Of a DNA stretch of 64,000 nucleotides, positions 32,379 through 41,331 are shown in pieces. The notes below the pieces were generated by a model. That model was given only the letters and a program-made list of their open reading frames with translations. It ran no database searches and was not told where the DNA came from. Location of the stretch: assembly GCF_026625765.1 (NCBI RefSeq), contig NZ_CP113062.1:186001-250000 (forward strand). Direction: 5' to 3'. The position numbers and the translations under genes were made by a program. Origin of the DNA: Frigoribacterium sp. SL97 (lineage in GTDB: Bacteria; Actinomycetota; Actinomycetes; Actinomycetales; Microbacteriaceae). The first letter of the stretch is position 1. Every line of letters begins with the position of its first letter.

Positions 32379-34769
32379 TCACCCGGCGCGGAACCGCCGC
32401 AGGCGCAGGCTGTTCGTCACGACGAACACGGACGACGCCGCCATCGCCGCGCCGGCCAGCACGGGGTTGAGCAGCCCGAGCATCGCGACCGGGATCGCCG
32501 CGACGTTGTAGGCGAAGGCCCAGAACAGGTTGCCCTTGATGGTGCCGAGCGTGGCCCGTGACAGGCGGATGGCGTCGGCCACCCCGGCGAGCTCGCCGCT
32601 GACGACGGTCAGGTCGCCGGCCGCGATGGCCGCGTCCGTGCCGGTCCCGAGGGCGATGCCCAGGTCGGCCGTGGCGAGGGCGGCCGCGTCGTTGACGCCG
32701 TCGCCGACCATGGCGACGACGCGACCCTCGGCCTGCAACCGGGCCACCGCCTCCACCTTCTGCTGCGGGGTCGCCTGCGCCACGACGTCCGCCGCGGCGA
32801 TGCCGACCTGCGCCGCGACGTGCCGTGCCGCGCCCGCGTTGTCGCCGGTCAGCAGCACGGGCGTCAGGCCCAGGCCGCGGAACCGCTCGACGGCCTCCCG
32901 CGCACCGGGCTTCACGGTGTCCGCGATGGTGACGACACCACGCACCCGACCGTCCCAGGCGACGGCGACGGGGGTCGCACCGGTCGCCTCGGCGGCGGCG
33001 AACGCCCTCTCGAGCCCGGGAGGCGCGGTGACCGACCACTCGTCGGCCAGCCACCCGGGGCGGCCGACCAGCACGAGCGTCCCGTCGACGAGGGCCTGCA
33101 CGCCGGCCCCGGCGTGGGCGGTGAACTGCTCCGCAGCCGGGACGACGACCCCGCGCCGGGCGGCCTCGGCCTCGACCGCGCGGGCGACCGGGTGCTCCGA
33201 GCCGGACTCCACGGCGGCGGCCCGGGCCAGGACGTCGTCGACCCCGGTGGCCGCGGCGTCGTCGAGGACGACCTCGCGCACGCTCATCCGCCCGGTCGTG
33301 ACCGTCCCGGTCTTGTCGAGGACGATCGTGTCGACCGTGCGGGTGCGCTCGAGCACCTGCGGCCCCCGGATCACGATGCCGAGCTGCGAGCCGCGGCCCG
33401 TGCCGACCAGCAGCGCGGTGGGCGTCGCGAGCCCGAGCGCGCACGGGCAGGCGATGATCAGGGTGGCGACGGCGGCGGTGAACGCGGTCTGCAGCGACCC
33501 GGCGAAGAAGCCACCGCCCCCGGCACCCTCGACGAAGCCGCCGAACGCGAGCCAGCCGACGAAGGTCAGCACGGCCAGCCCGATGACGACCGGCACGAAC
33601 ACGGCCGAGACCCGGTCGGCCAGTCGTTGCACCTCGGCCTTGCCGCTCTGCGCCTCCTCGACGAGGCGACCGAGCCGGGCGAGCTCGGTGTCGGCCCCGA
33701 CGCGGGTGATCTCGACGAGCAGGCGTCCGCCCACGTTGAGGGTCGCTCCGACGACGCGGTCGCCCGGGCCCACCTCGACCGGCACCGACTCGCCGGTCAG
33801 CATGCTCAGGTCGACCGCCGAGGTGCCCTCACGCACGAGGGCGTCGCTGGCGATCGCCTCGCCCGGACGGACGACCACGAGGTCGCCGGGCACCAGACCC
33901 GCGGTGGCGACCCGCGCCTCCTGACCGTCGCGCAGCACGGTGGCCTCCTTCGCGCCGAGTTCGAGCAGGGCGCGCAGGGCCTCGCCCGAGCGGCGCTTGG
34001 CGCGGGCCTCGAGCCAGCGGCCGAGCAGGATGAACACGGTCACGGCCGACGCGACCTCGAGGTAGAGCTCGGTCGGACCGCCGTGGGTGGCGACCAGGCT
34101 GAACGACATGTGCATGCCCGGCCGGCCGGCGTCGCCGAAGAACAGGGCCCAGAGCGACCAGGCGAAGGCGGCGACCACGCCGACGCTGACGAGGGTGTCC
34201 ATGCTCGCGGCACCGTGGCGGAGGTTGACGGCGGCGGCACGGTGGAAGGGCCAGGCACCCCACACGGCGACGGGTGCCGCGAGGGTCAGCGCGAGCCACT
34301 GCCAGTTGGTGAACTGCAGGGCCGGGACCATCGAGAGCACCACGACGGGCAGGGCGAGGGCGGTGCTGACGAGGGTGCGTCGGCGGAGGGCGTCGACCTC
34401 GGTGGCCCGGGCGTCCGGGGCGGCGTCGGACGAGCCGTCGGCCGCCCCGGTCGGGGACGCAGGAGGCGCGGGCACGGTCGCCCCGTACCCCGCGGCGGCC
34501 ACCGTGGCGATGAGCGCGTCGACGTCGGGCACCCCGGGGTCGCCCTCGCGTGCGTCGTCGACGGCACCGGCCACGACCCGCACGTGCGCCTTCTCGGTCG
34601 CGTAGTTCACCGAGGCCTCGACGCCGGGCAGCTTGTTGAGCTTGCGCTCGATGCGGTTGGCGCAGGAGGCGCAGGTCATGCCGGTGATGTCCAACTGCAC
34701 CGCGTCGGGTGGCAGGGTGCTCCCGGTGACGCCCTCGCCCGGCCGACCCGCGCCTCCGGCGGTGGTCAT
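32379..34769 (-). CDS. copA: Copper-exporting P1B-type ATPase
   Basis: 796 residues. N-terminal metal domain GMTCASCANRIE (about 30-42), A-domain LTGESVP, membrane metal site CPC in IIACPCALGLATP, phosphorylation site DKTGTVTTG, hinge GDGVNDAAALA. Exports Cu(I) at the cost of ATP. DGQEARVATAGLVPGD in the A-domain contains EARV from an exact motif copy (33910-33922). The ATG overlaps the copZ stop (ATGA). A CsoR-type site precedes copZ. Confidence 0.95.
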   Translation of the reverse strand: MTTAGGAGRPGEGVTGSTLPPDAVQLDITGMTCASCANRIERKLNKLPGVEASVNYATEKAHVRVVAGAVDDAREGDPGVPDVDALIATVAAAGYGATVPAPPASPTGAADGSSDAAPDARATEVDALRRRTLVSTALALPVVVLSMVPALQFTNWQWLALTLAAPVAVWGAWPFHRAAAVNLRHGAASMDTLVSVGVVAAFAWSLWALFFGDAGRPGMHMSFSLVATHGGPTELYLEVASAVTVFILLGRWLEARAKRRSGEALRALLELGAKEATVLRDGQEARVATAGLVPGDLVVVRPGEAIASDALVREGTSAVDLSMLTGESVPVEVGPGDRVVGATLNVGGRLLVEITRVGADTELARLGRLVEEAQSGKAEVQRLADRVSAVFVPVVIGLAVLTFVGWLAFGGFVEGAGGGGFFAGSLQTAFTAAVATLIIACPCALGLATPTALLVGTGRGSQLGIVIRGPQVLERTRTVDTIVLDKTGTVTTGRMSVREVVLDDAAATGVDDVLARAAAVESGSEHPVARAVEAEAARRGVVVPAAEQFTAHAGAGVQALVDGTLVLVGRPGWLADEWSVTAPPGLERAFAAAEATGATPVAVAWDGRVRGVVTIADTVKPGAREAVERFRGLGLTPVLLTGDNAGAARHVAAQVGIAAADVVAQATPQQKVEAVARLQAEGRVVAMVGDGVNDAAALATADLGIALGTGTDAAIAAGDLTVVSGELAGVADAIRLSRATLGTIKGNLFWAFAYNVAAIPVAMLGLLNPVLAGAAMAASSVFVVTNSLRLRRFRAG

Positions 34770-34993
34770 CGTGCGGAGAGCTGGTAGCCGGCCTCTTCGA
34801 CGGCGGCGCGCAGCTGGTCGTGCTCGACGGTGGCGTCGGCCTGGACCGAGACGGTGGACGCGCCTCCGGGGTTGAGGTCGACCTCGACCGAGTCGACGCC
34901 GACGACCTCGGAGAGCTCTTCGGTGACGCTCGCGACGCAGTGCTCGCAGGTCATGCCGTCGACCTGCAGGGTGGTGATGGTGGTGTCGGTCAT
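34766..34993 (-). CDS. copZ: Copper chaperone (heavy-metal-associated domain)
   Basis: 75 residues, one HMA domain: LQVDGMTCEHCVASV carries the copper-binding CxxC, followed by the typical beta-alpha-beta fold (VEVDLNPGGASTVSV). It should carry Cu(I) to CopA, with which it is translationally coupled. ATG preceded by GAGAGGAC. First gene of the operon under the box at 35023. Confidence 0.93.
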   Translation of the reverse strand: MTDTTITTLQVDGMTCEHCVASVTEELSEVVGVDSVEVDLNPGGASTVSVQADATVEHDQLRAAVEEAGYQLSAR

Positions 34994-35022
34994 GCGCTGT
35001 CCTCTCGATCGGGCCTCAGCTT

Positions 35023-35039
35023 ATACCCCCTAGGGGTAT
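35023..35039. promoter_or_regulatory. CsoR-type copper operator (ATACCCCCTAGGGGTAT)
   Basis: ATACCCC-CTA-GGGGTAT lies 30 bases before copZ. It matches the known CsoR consensus of G/C tracts flanked by ATAC/GTAT. The csoR gene itself is not in the window. Confidence 0.85.
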
Positions 35040-35168
35040 CCCTGCCAGGCCTGCCCGCCGGTTGTCCCCCACCTCCGAGATGCCTCCGAGACGGCCCGGC
35101 CCCCAGGGAGGCCGACTACTAACGGAGGGGTACCCGCCAGGACGGCGGGAGAGAGAAGGCACCCGACC

Positions 35169-36005
35169 ATGACCGAGATCACCGCACACCACGGCCTCTT
35201 CAAGGACACGAACCTGCACGTCGACGACACCGGCGGCACGGGTCGCACCGTCGTCCTGATCCACGGCTGGCCCCTGTCGGGTGAGTCCTGGAGCAAGCAG
35301 GTCCCCGCGTTCGTCGAGGCCGGCTACCGCGTCGTCACGTACGACCGCCGCGGCTTCGGACGCAGCGACAAGCCCAAGACGGGCTACGACTACGACCACC
35401 TGACCGAGGACCTGCACACCGTCCTCACCGAGCTCGACCTCGACGACGTCACGCTCGTCGGCTTCTCGATGGGCGGCGGCGAGGTCGCGCGCTACTTCAG
35501 CACGTACGGCACCGAGCGCCTGCACAGCGTCGTCTTCGCCTCGGCCGTGCCCCCGTACCTGCTCAAGACCGACGACAACCCCGACGGCCCCCTCACCAAG
35601 GAGGCCGCCGCCGAGATGACGGCCGGCCTGACCAAGGACGAGGACTCGTTCTACGACGACTTCACGACCGGCTTCTTCTCGGTCGACGGCGTGCTCAAGG
35701 TGTCCGAGGCCGACCGCCAGGACGCCCTGCGCCTCGCGAAGCAGGCGGACAAGGCCGCCGCGCTCGAGGCCATGGCCTCGTTCGCGAACACCGACTTCCG
35801 TGACGACCTGACCAAGGTCACCGTGCCGACGCTGGTCATCCACGGTGACGGCGACGCGACCGTGCCGTACGAGGGCTCGGGCGCCCGGACGCACGCGGCG
35901 ATCGCCGGGTCCGAGCTGCACGTGATCGCCGGCGCACCGCACGGCGCGAACGTCAGCGACGCCGACGAGTTCAACCGCGTCGTGCTCGAGTTCCTCAAGA
36001 AGTAG
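35169..36005 (+). CDS. Alpha/beta hydrolase (non-heme chloroperoxidase-like)
   Basis: 278 residues. HGWPLSGESW oxyanion region, nucleophile Ser100 in GFSMGGGE, Asp in HGDGDATVP, His in GAPHGAN, YDRRGFGRSDKP. These are marks of the bacterial haloperoxidase/esterase group; the natural reaction is probably ester hydrolysis or perhydrolysis. A GAGAAGG ribosome site precedes the ATG. Divergent from the copper operon. Confidence 0.9.
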   Translation: MTEITAHHGLFKDTNLHVDDTGGTGRTVVLIHGWPLSGESWSKQVPAFVEAGYRVVTYDRRGFGRSDKPKTGYDYDHLTEDLHTVLTELDLDDVTLVGFSMGGGEVARYFSTYGTERLHSVVFASAVPPYLLKTDDNPDGPLTKEAAAEMTAGLTKDEDSFYDDFTTGFFSVDGVLKVSEADRQDALRLAKQADKAAALEAMASFANTDFRDDLTKVTVPTLVIHGDGDATVPYEGSGARTHAAIAGSELHVIAGAPHGANVSDADEFNRVVLEFLKK

Positions 36006-36024
36006 AGCGGAACTCGACGCGACC

Positions 36025-36071
36025 GCAGGAGGCGCGGTGCCGGTCCTCGAGACCGACACCGCGCCTCCTGC
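36025..36071. repeat. Inverted pair of the AGGAGGCGCGG motif
   Basis: GCAGGAGGCGCGGTG and CACCGCGCCTCCTGC are perfect 15-bp arms; CGGTC/GACCG extend the stem inside. Located 20 bases after the hydrolase stop, in the position of a terminator, but without a T-tract. Confidence 0.75.
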
Positions 36072-36221
36072 GCACCGGCTTCGACCGCTCGGACACGACC
36101 ACCCCTCGTTCGGGGGTGAAGGTCACGGGCGGGTAACGAAGATGATGCGTTCCAATCCTTTTCGGGGCCGGTGGCGAACCCAGTACATCCCCACCGGGAC
36201 CAACTGACAAGGAGCTTCACC

Positions 36222-36929
36222 ATGAACGCCTTCACTCGCAAGCGCATCACGAAAGCCGCCTTCGGCATCGCCGCCTCCGGCGCCCTGATCTTCTCGCTCG
36301 CCGCCTGCTCGTCCAACTCGGGCACCGCGACCGACACCTCCTCGACGTCGTCGTCCTCCTCGTCCGAGCCCTCGGCCGCGTCGACGCCCGCTGCGTCGAT
36401 CGCCGACCTCAGCAACGGCGTCGACACCCAGGTCGCCGTCGACCAGTCCTTCGTCGACGCGATCACCTCGCTCGGTCTGACCCCCGGCGTCGTCGGCACC
36501 GCGACCTTCACCGACGGCACCTTCGCCTTCCCGATCACGGGCGGCAACGTCGACTACTACGGCCCCGACAGCGACGTGCGACCCTACGTCCAGGGTGAGA
36601 TCGACCACGACGGCTCCGGCCTGTCGCTGACCTCGGCCGACGGCACCGTCGTCGAACTGACCGACTTCCGCATCGACCCGGGTGAGTCGAAGCTCTACGG
36701 CACCGTGACCGCCAACGGCACCGTCGCCGCCGAAGACGCCTACCTCTTCAACCTCTGGGGTGGCACGCTGAAGCCGATCCAGATGGAGGGCTCGAACGCC
36801 GTCCTCGAGGGCACCACGGTGCACATCAGCCCCGACGCCGCGTCACTGCTGAACCAGACCTTCAAGACCGACGCCGTCCAGGACGAGATGCTCGTCGGCG
36901 TCGCGAAGATCACCGCCGCCACGGAGTAG
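36222..36929 (+). CDS. Secreted lipoprotein of unknown function
   Basis: 235 residues. Signal peptide with KRITKAAFG and lipobox SLAAC (Cys29), a Ser/Thr-rich linker to about 65, then a beta-rich domain (TATFTDGTFAFPITGGNVDYY, VVELTDFRIDPGESKLYGTV, LFNLWGGTLKPI). The domain is not recognised; the strand pattern recalls HtaA-like surface domains but conserved residues are not clear. AAGGAG before the ATG. A canonical terminator follows at 37039. Confidence 0.75.
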   Translation: MNAFTRKRITKAAFGIAASGALIFSLAACSSNSGTATDTSSTSSSSSSEPSAASTPAASIADLSNGVDTQVAVDQSFVDAITSLGLTPGVVGTATFTDGTFAFPITGGNVDYYGPDSDVRPYVQGEIDHDGSGLSLTSADGTVVELTDFRIDPGESKLYGTVTANGTVAAEDAYLFNLWGGTLKPIQMEGSNAVLEGTTVHISPDAASLLNQTFKTDAVQDEMLVGVAKITAATE

Positions 36930-37038
36930 TACCTGTCTGGCCGCACCCCGCCTCGCGAGGTGCGGCCTGGAAACCGGGTCGTCTCCGTGACGACGCACCG
37001 GCCCCGCCCTGCTCGACGGGGTCGGCGATCCCGGTGGA

Positions 37039-37073
37039 CCCCGCCTCGTGCTCACGCACGGGGCGGGGTTTTT
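37039..37073 (+). terminator. Intrinsic terminator
   Basis: CCCCGCC (37039-37045) pairs with GGCGGGG (37062-37068) and is followed by TTTTT. The clearest rho-independent terminator in the window; it ends the lipoprotein transcript. A second stem, GGCCGCACC/GGTGCGGCC, lies at about 36939-36967. Confidence 0.85.
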
Positions 37074-37100
37074 CCGTTGCCGCCCGGGGCCGGCCCGGGG

Positions 37101-37478
37101 TCAGGGGGTGCGGCGGCGACCGGCGGAAGGCTCGGGAGGCGCGGCGGGCGGCCACGGGTCGGGCTCGGCTGCACTGCGGGCGATGAGCGCGCGGACGTCG
37201 GCGTCGTGCTGCAGCGTCCACGCCACGGCCGAGTTCAGCGACGACGCCGTGTGCAACCACGGGCGCCGCCCGCCCTCGTCACGACAGTGGGCGTAGACGT
37301 CGAACGCGAAGCCGCCCGTGACCGGCCGCTGGCGCACGTAACCGAGCGGAGCCGCCTCGCCCTGCCGGATCAGCCACAGCCCCTGCCCGCCCGGGATCGG
37401 CGGGATCGCGCACGGATGCTCGGCCGGCGGCTTGCGCAGTGCCGCCCGCGCGTTCTCGAACTTCGTCTGCACGCCCAT
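37101..37478 (-). CDS. Hypothetical protein
   Basis: 125 residues starting MGVQTKFENARAALR; not recognised. The centre is strand-like (GLWLIRQGEAAPLGYVRQRPVTGGFAFDVYAHC), the tail Pro/Ala-rich. The ATG is preferred over an upstream GTG (37502) because TACGGT lies 7 bases before it. Divergent from the beta-lactamase-like gene, with a palindrome between. Confidence 0.6.
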   Translation of the reverse strand: MGVQTKFENARAALRKPPAEHPCAIPPIPGGQGLWLIRQGEAAPLGYVRQRPVTGGFAFDVYAHCRDEGGRRPWLHTASSLNSAVAWTLQHDADVRALIARSAAEPDPWPPAAPPEPSAGRRRTP

Positions 37479-37485
37479 GTCGGCG

Positions 37486-37491
37486 ACCGTA
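37486..37491 (-). promoter_or_regulatory. Leaderless -10 hexamer TACGGT
   Basis: On the minus strand, 7 bases before the ATG at 37478. Confidence 0.4.
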
Positions 37492-37512
37492 GGCGCGACC
37501 ACCGACGTCCGG

Positions 37513-37532
37513 CGTACGACGAAAGTCGTACG
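37513..37532. promoter_or_regulatory. Operator-like palindrome CGTACGAC-GAAA-GTCGTACG
   Basis: Perfect 8-bp arms with a 4-base centre, in the divergent space between 37478 and 37589. No regulator gene is adjacent, so the binder is unknown. Confidence 0.55.
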
Positions 37533-37588
37533 GCAGGTCCCGACTCCTGCACCCGGTGCCGCGGCGGCGCAGCCGCGAGCGTAGAGGC

Positions 37589-39727
37589 ATGATCACGACA
37601 CCGACCCGAGAAGCCCCTTCGTCCCGGCGGCGCCAGCCGCGCCTCCTCGTCCGCACGACCCGCACGACCCGTCTCGCCGCCGCCGCAGCCGTCGTCGCCC
37701 TGGGCGTCACGCTCGCCGGGTGCGCGTCCGGGGCGACGGGCGCGACCGCCGACCCCGCGCCTCCTGCACCGCCTCAGCACCAGCCCGGCGGTCACTCGCT
37801 CACCAAGGACGACGTCGACACGTGGCTCGACGGCGCCGTCGGATCGGCCTTGCAGACGACCGGCATCCCGGGGGCGACCGTCTCGGTCGTCGCCGACGGG
37901 AAGGTGCTGACCGCCCGCGGCTACGGCATGGCCGACACCGGCACCGGCGAGACGCCCGCCGAGGCGGTCGACCCCGAGCGCACGCTGTTCCGCGTCGGCT
38001 CGGTGTCGAAGGTGGTCTCGGCCACCGCGATCATGCAGCTCGTCGAGAAGGGTGACCTCGACCTCGACGCCGACGTGCAGCAGTACCTCGACTTCGACCT
38101 CGACACCCCGAAGGGCGCCGTCACCCTGCGGCACCTGCTCACCCACACGGCCGGCTTCGAGGAGGTCATCGCGGGGCTGATCGGCACGCCCGGCAGCGAG
38201 AAGACGCTGCGCGAGGCCGTCTCGGAGGCGCCTCCCGCCCAGGTGTTCACGCCCGGCACCACCCCGGCGTACTCCAACTACGGAGCCACCCTGGCCGGGT
38301 ACGTCGGCGAGCGCGTCAGCGGCGTCCCGTTCGCCGACCTGCTGCAGCAGGACGTCTTCGACCGTGCCGGCATGACCTCGTCGTCGTTCGCCCAGCCGCT
38401 GCCCGCCGACCTCGACGCCCGCCTGGCGCACGGCTACCCGGACGACTCGAAGCCCGCCGTCGCCACCGAGGTCGTCAACGCGGCCCCGGCCGGTGCGATG
38501 TCGGCCACCGCGACCGACATGGCCCGCTTCATGCTCGCCCAGCTGGGCGACCTGCCGGACGACCAGGCGCTGCTGCAGCCCGACACGCTCGCCGAGATGC
38601 ACCGTCCCGCCCTGGACGCCGACGACCTCGGCACGCTCGTGGCCGGCCAGCGCATGGACCTCGCGTTCTTCGACGACAGCACGCCCGGCCTGGCCGCCTT
38701 CGGTCACGACGGCGACACACAGGTCTTCCACTCGGCGATGCGGATGTTCCCCGAGCACGACACCGGCATCTTCCTCAGCATGAACGGCAGCGGACGATCG
38801 GCCACGGCCTCCCTCGACCTGCGCACCACGGTGCTGCAGGGGTTCGCCGACCGGTACCTGCGTGACGCGGCGACCGTCGGCTCGGCCGACACGGCCGACA
38901 CGGCCAGCCGAGGAGGCGCGGGCACGGTCGACGGCGACGCCTCCGACGGTCCCGTGGCCGCCGACCTGGCCGGCACGTACCTCTCGTCGCGCTCCCCCGT
39001 CACCAACCCCGGCGCCCTGCTCGCCCTGAGCGGTCAGACCACGATCGTCCCCCGCTCCGACGGCACGGTCGCCGTCACGCCGAAACCCCTCGGCATGACC
39101 ACCGGCGTCTACGAGAAGGTCGGGACCGACCTGTGGCGCGAGGTCGGCGGGGACGCCCTGCTCGCGACGCGGACCACCGACACCGAGGGGGACGCGACCG
39201 TCGAGGCGATCTCGTGGGGCGCCTCCTTCACCATGCTGCGGGCGCAGCCCTGGCAGGCCGCGTCGGCCGTGCTGCCGAGCGTGGTCCTGGCCGTCGTGGT
39301 GCTGCTCGCCTCGATGATCGTCTGGCCCTCCACCGCCCTCGCCGGTGTGGGACGCCGACGTCGGGACCTCCGGGCCGGCCTGTCGACCGGGTCGGCGACC
39401 ACCACTCCGCGTCGCCGCGACCGCACCCTGTTGCTGTCGCGTCTGGGACAGGCGTCGACGCTGCTGGCCCTCGTCGGCTGGGCGGTCGTCGCGGTGCAGG
39501 CCATGTCGTTCGCCGAGGTGTCGGCCGTCACCCTGCGGGTCCTCCAGGGGCTGCAGCTGCTCGGCGTCGTCGCGATCGTGCCGGCCGCCCTGGTCGCCTG
39601 GCGGGCCGTGCGCGACCGTCGCGGCTGGGCCGTGGTGACCGGACGCGTGCTCGTCCTCGCGTCGCTCGTCGTGCTCGCCGGCTTCGCCTTCGGCTTCCGC
39701 CTCATCGCCCCGAGCGTGAGCTTCTGA
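37589..39727 (+). CDS. Class C beta-lactamase-like serine hydrolase with C-terminal membrane helices
   Basis: 712 residues. Signal/lipobox LAGC (about 50), then a penicillin-binding/beta-lactamase domain: Ser-x2-Lys in VGSVSKVV, Tyr-x-Asn in PAYSNYG, HDGDT in the third-motif position. After a divergent region the C-terminus has about four membrane helices (AVLPSVVLAVVVLLASMIVWP onward). Such proteins are often peptidases or esterases acting outside the membrane. Start ATG 37589 (MITTPTREAP). RGGAGT and PAPPAPP come from motif copies. Overlaps the next start codon region (TGATG). Confidence 0.82.
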   Translation: MITTPTREAPSSRRRQPRLLVRTTRTTRLAAAAAVVALGVTLAGCASGATGATADPAPPAPPQHQPGGHSLTKDDVDTWLDGAVGSALQTTGIPGATVSVVADGKVLTARGYGMADTGTGETPAEAVDPERTLFRVGSVSKVVSATAIMQLVEKGDLDLDADVQQYLDFDLDTPKGAVTLRHLLTHTAGFEEVIAGLIGTPGSEKTLREAVSEAPPAQVFTPGTTPAYSNYGATLAGYVGERVSGVPFADLLQQDVFDRAGMTSSSFAQPLPADLDARLAHGYPDDSKPAVATEVVNAAPAGAMSATATDMARFMLAQLGDLPDDQALLQPDTLAEMHRPALDADDLGTLVAGQRMDLAFFDDSTPGLAAFGHDGDTQVFHSAMRMFPEHDTGIFLSMNGSGRSATASLDLRTTVLQGFADRYLRDAATVGSADTADTASRGGAGTVDGDASDGPVAADLAGTYLSSRSPVTNPGALLALSGQTTIVPRSDGTVAVTPKPLGMTTGVYEKVGTDLWREVGGDALLATRTTDTEGDATVEAISWGASFTMLRAQPWQAASAVLPSVVLAVVVLLASMIVWPSTALAGVGRRRRDLRAGLSTGSATTTPRRRDRTLLLSRLGQASTLLALVGWAVVAVQAMSFAEVSAVTLRVLQGLQLLGVVAIVPAALVAWRAVRDRRGWAVVTGRVLVLASLVVLAGFAFGFRLIAPSVSF

Positions 39728-39819
39728 TGACCCGCTCCCAGCGCGACACCCGGGCCGACGGTGCACAGCCGTCGTCGGCCCGGGGCCGGGAGGCCCGCGG
39801 CACCTGGCATGCTCGGACG

Positions 39820-41331
39820 GTGACCACGACCCCCGACACCTCGCCCGCTCCGGGCGGTCCGCGCGGCCAAGCCGGTTCGGCCGGGCAGGCCGGCCAAGCC
39901 GGTTCGGCCGGGCAGGCCGGGCAGGCCGGGCAGGCCGGGCAGGCCGGGCAGGCCGGTTCGGCCGGGCCCGGGATGGCGACGGTGCGCCGCGTCCTCGACC
40001 GGCTGGGCGTGCACACGGTGCTCGGCCGCGACGTCGCCCTCGCCGCCGTCTGGGCGCTCGTCACGATCGCCTTCCTCGCCACGCTGCTGGCCGCGGGCGA
40101 GTTCTACGGCGCGAACCGCAGCATCCCGACCGCCCAGATCGTCGCCGTGATCGTGCTGGCGCTCGTCCAGCACGTGCCCCTGGCACTCCAGCGCGTCCGC
40201 CCCGTCACGGCCCTGCTCGCGGTCGCCGTCCTGCAGGCCGCCCTGCTCACCGTGCTGCCGACCGGCCTCGCCCTGTGGACGGCCGCCCCCGTCGTCACGG
40301 CCTACACGGTCGCCACCCTGCGGCCGACCCGGGACGTCGTCGGGGCGGTGCTCGCCGCCGTGGGCATCGAGGCCGTCGGTGCCGCCGTCGGGGCGTCGGC
40401 GATCGTCAAGGACCAGCTGGGCGCCCCCGCCGGGCTCGGCGAGGTCGGCGTCGTGGTCGAGGCGCTCGCCCTCGTGGCCAGCGCCGTGCTGATCAACGGC
40501 GTGAGCGCCGCCGTCGGCTCGTGGGTGGCCCTGCGCCGCGCCCACGACCGCGACGCGCGGGCCCGCGCGGCCGAGAGCGTCGAGCACCAGGCGACGCTCA
40601 CCCGGGCCGCGGTCGCCGCCGAGCGCACCCGCATGGCCCGTGAGTTGCACGACGTCGCCGCGCACCACCTCACCGGGCTCGTGGTGCAGGCCGGTGCCGC
40701 CGAACGCCTCGTCGACGGCGACCCCGAGCGCGCCAAGGAGTCCCTCCGCAGCGTCCGGGCCCAGGGCCGCGAGACCCTCGACGCGCTGCGGTCGATCGTG
40801 GGCATCCTCCGCGAGACCGGCGACGGACCGAGCGGCACCGTGCCGGTCCCCGGTCTCGGCGACGTGGCCGACCTCGTCGACCAGGCCCGCGCCTCCGGGG
40901 CCGTCGTCGCGTCGCACGTCGACGGGACGCTGCCCTCGCTGGCCCCGCTCGCCGACGTCACGGCCTACCGCACCGTGCAAGAGGCGCTCGTCAACGCCCG
41001 TCGGCACGCGCCGGGGGCGACGGTCGAGCTGCACCTGACCGCGACGGCCGGGTCCCTCGTGATCGTCGTCGAGAACGACCTGCCCGTGGCTCGCGACACG
41101 TCGGGGGGCGGCGGCTTCGGACTGGTCGGCATGCGTGAGCGGGCCGACCTGGTCGGTGGGCGGCTCGACACCGGAGCGACCGCCGAGGGGCAATGGCGGG
41201 TGCGGCTCGAGCTGCCGGTCGAGGCAGACGCCTCGGCGGCCGGGCCGTCGGCACCCGCTGCGGCGCCGTCTGCGACCACCGCGGCGACGCCCGGGCCCGG
41301 TGCGGGGCTCGCCGGCGGGGGTGCCGAGTGA
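39820..41331 (+). CDS. Two-component sensor histidine kinase (NarL/DesK-type)
   Basis: About 503 residues. A low-complexity N-terminus of GQAGSAGQAG units is coded by tandem 9-bp repeats (about 39870-39962). About five membrane helices follow, then a HisKA_3 domain with ARELHDVAAHHLTGLV (phospho-acceptor His) and an HATPase domain (VQEALVNARRHAPG; GFGLVGMRERADLVGG). GTG 39820 is preferred, with CATGCT 6 bases upstream; an in-frame ATG at 39727 overlapping the preceding stop would add 31 residues. Coupled to the response regulator by GTGA. Confidence 0.9.
   Translation: MTTTPDTSPAPGGPRGQAGSAGQAGQAGSAGQAGQAGQAGQAGQAGSAGPGMATVRRVLDRLGVHTVLGRDVALAAVWALVTIAFLATLLAAGEFYGANRSIPTAQIVAVIVLALVQHVPLALQRVRPVTALLAVAVLQAALLTVLPTGLALWTAAPVVTAYTVATLRPTRDVVGAVLAAVGIEAVGAAVGASAIVKDQLGAPAGLGEVGVVVEALALVASAVLINGVSAAVGSWVALRRAHDRDARARAAESVEHQATLTRAAVAAERTRMARELHDVAAHHLTGLVVQAGAAERLVDGDPERAKESLRSVRAQGRETLDALRSIVGILRETGDGPSGTVPVPGLGDVADLVDQARASGAVVASHVDGTLPSLAPLADVTAYRTVQEALVNARRHAPGATVELHLTATAGSLVIVVENDLPVARDTSGGGGFGLVGMRERADLVGGRLDTGATAEGQWRVRLELPVEADASAAGPSAPAAAPSATTAATPGPGAGLAGGGAE

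Noticed and set aside
32203..32511. Short plus-strand open frames across the structured region
   Set aside because: Arg/Ser/Pro-rich reading with no ribosome site, running into the antisense of copA. The region looks structural rather than coding.
39870..39962. Possible CRISPR-like array
   Set aside because: The repeats are directly tandem 9-mers without spacers and are coding; no cas genes exist in the window.
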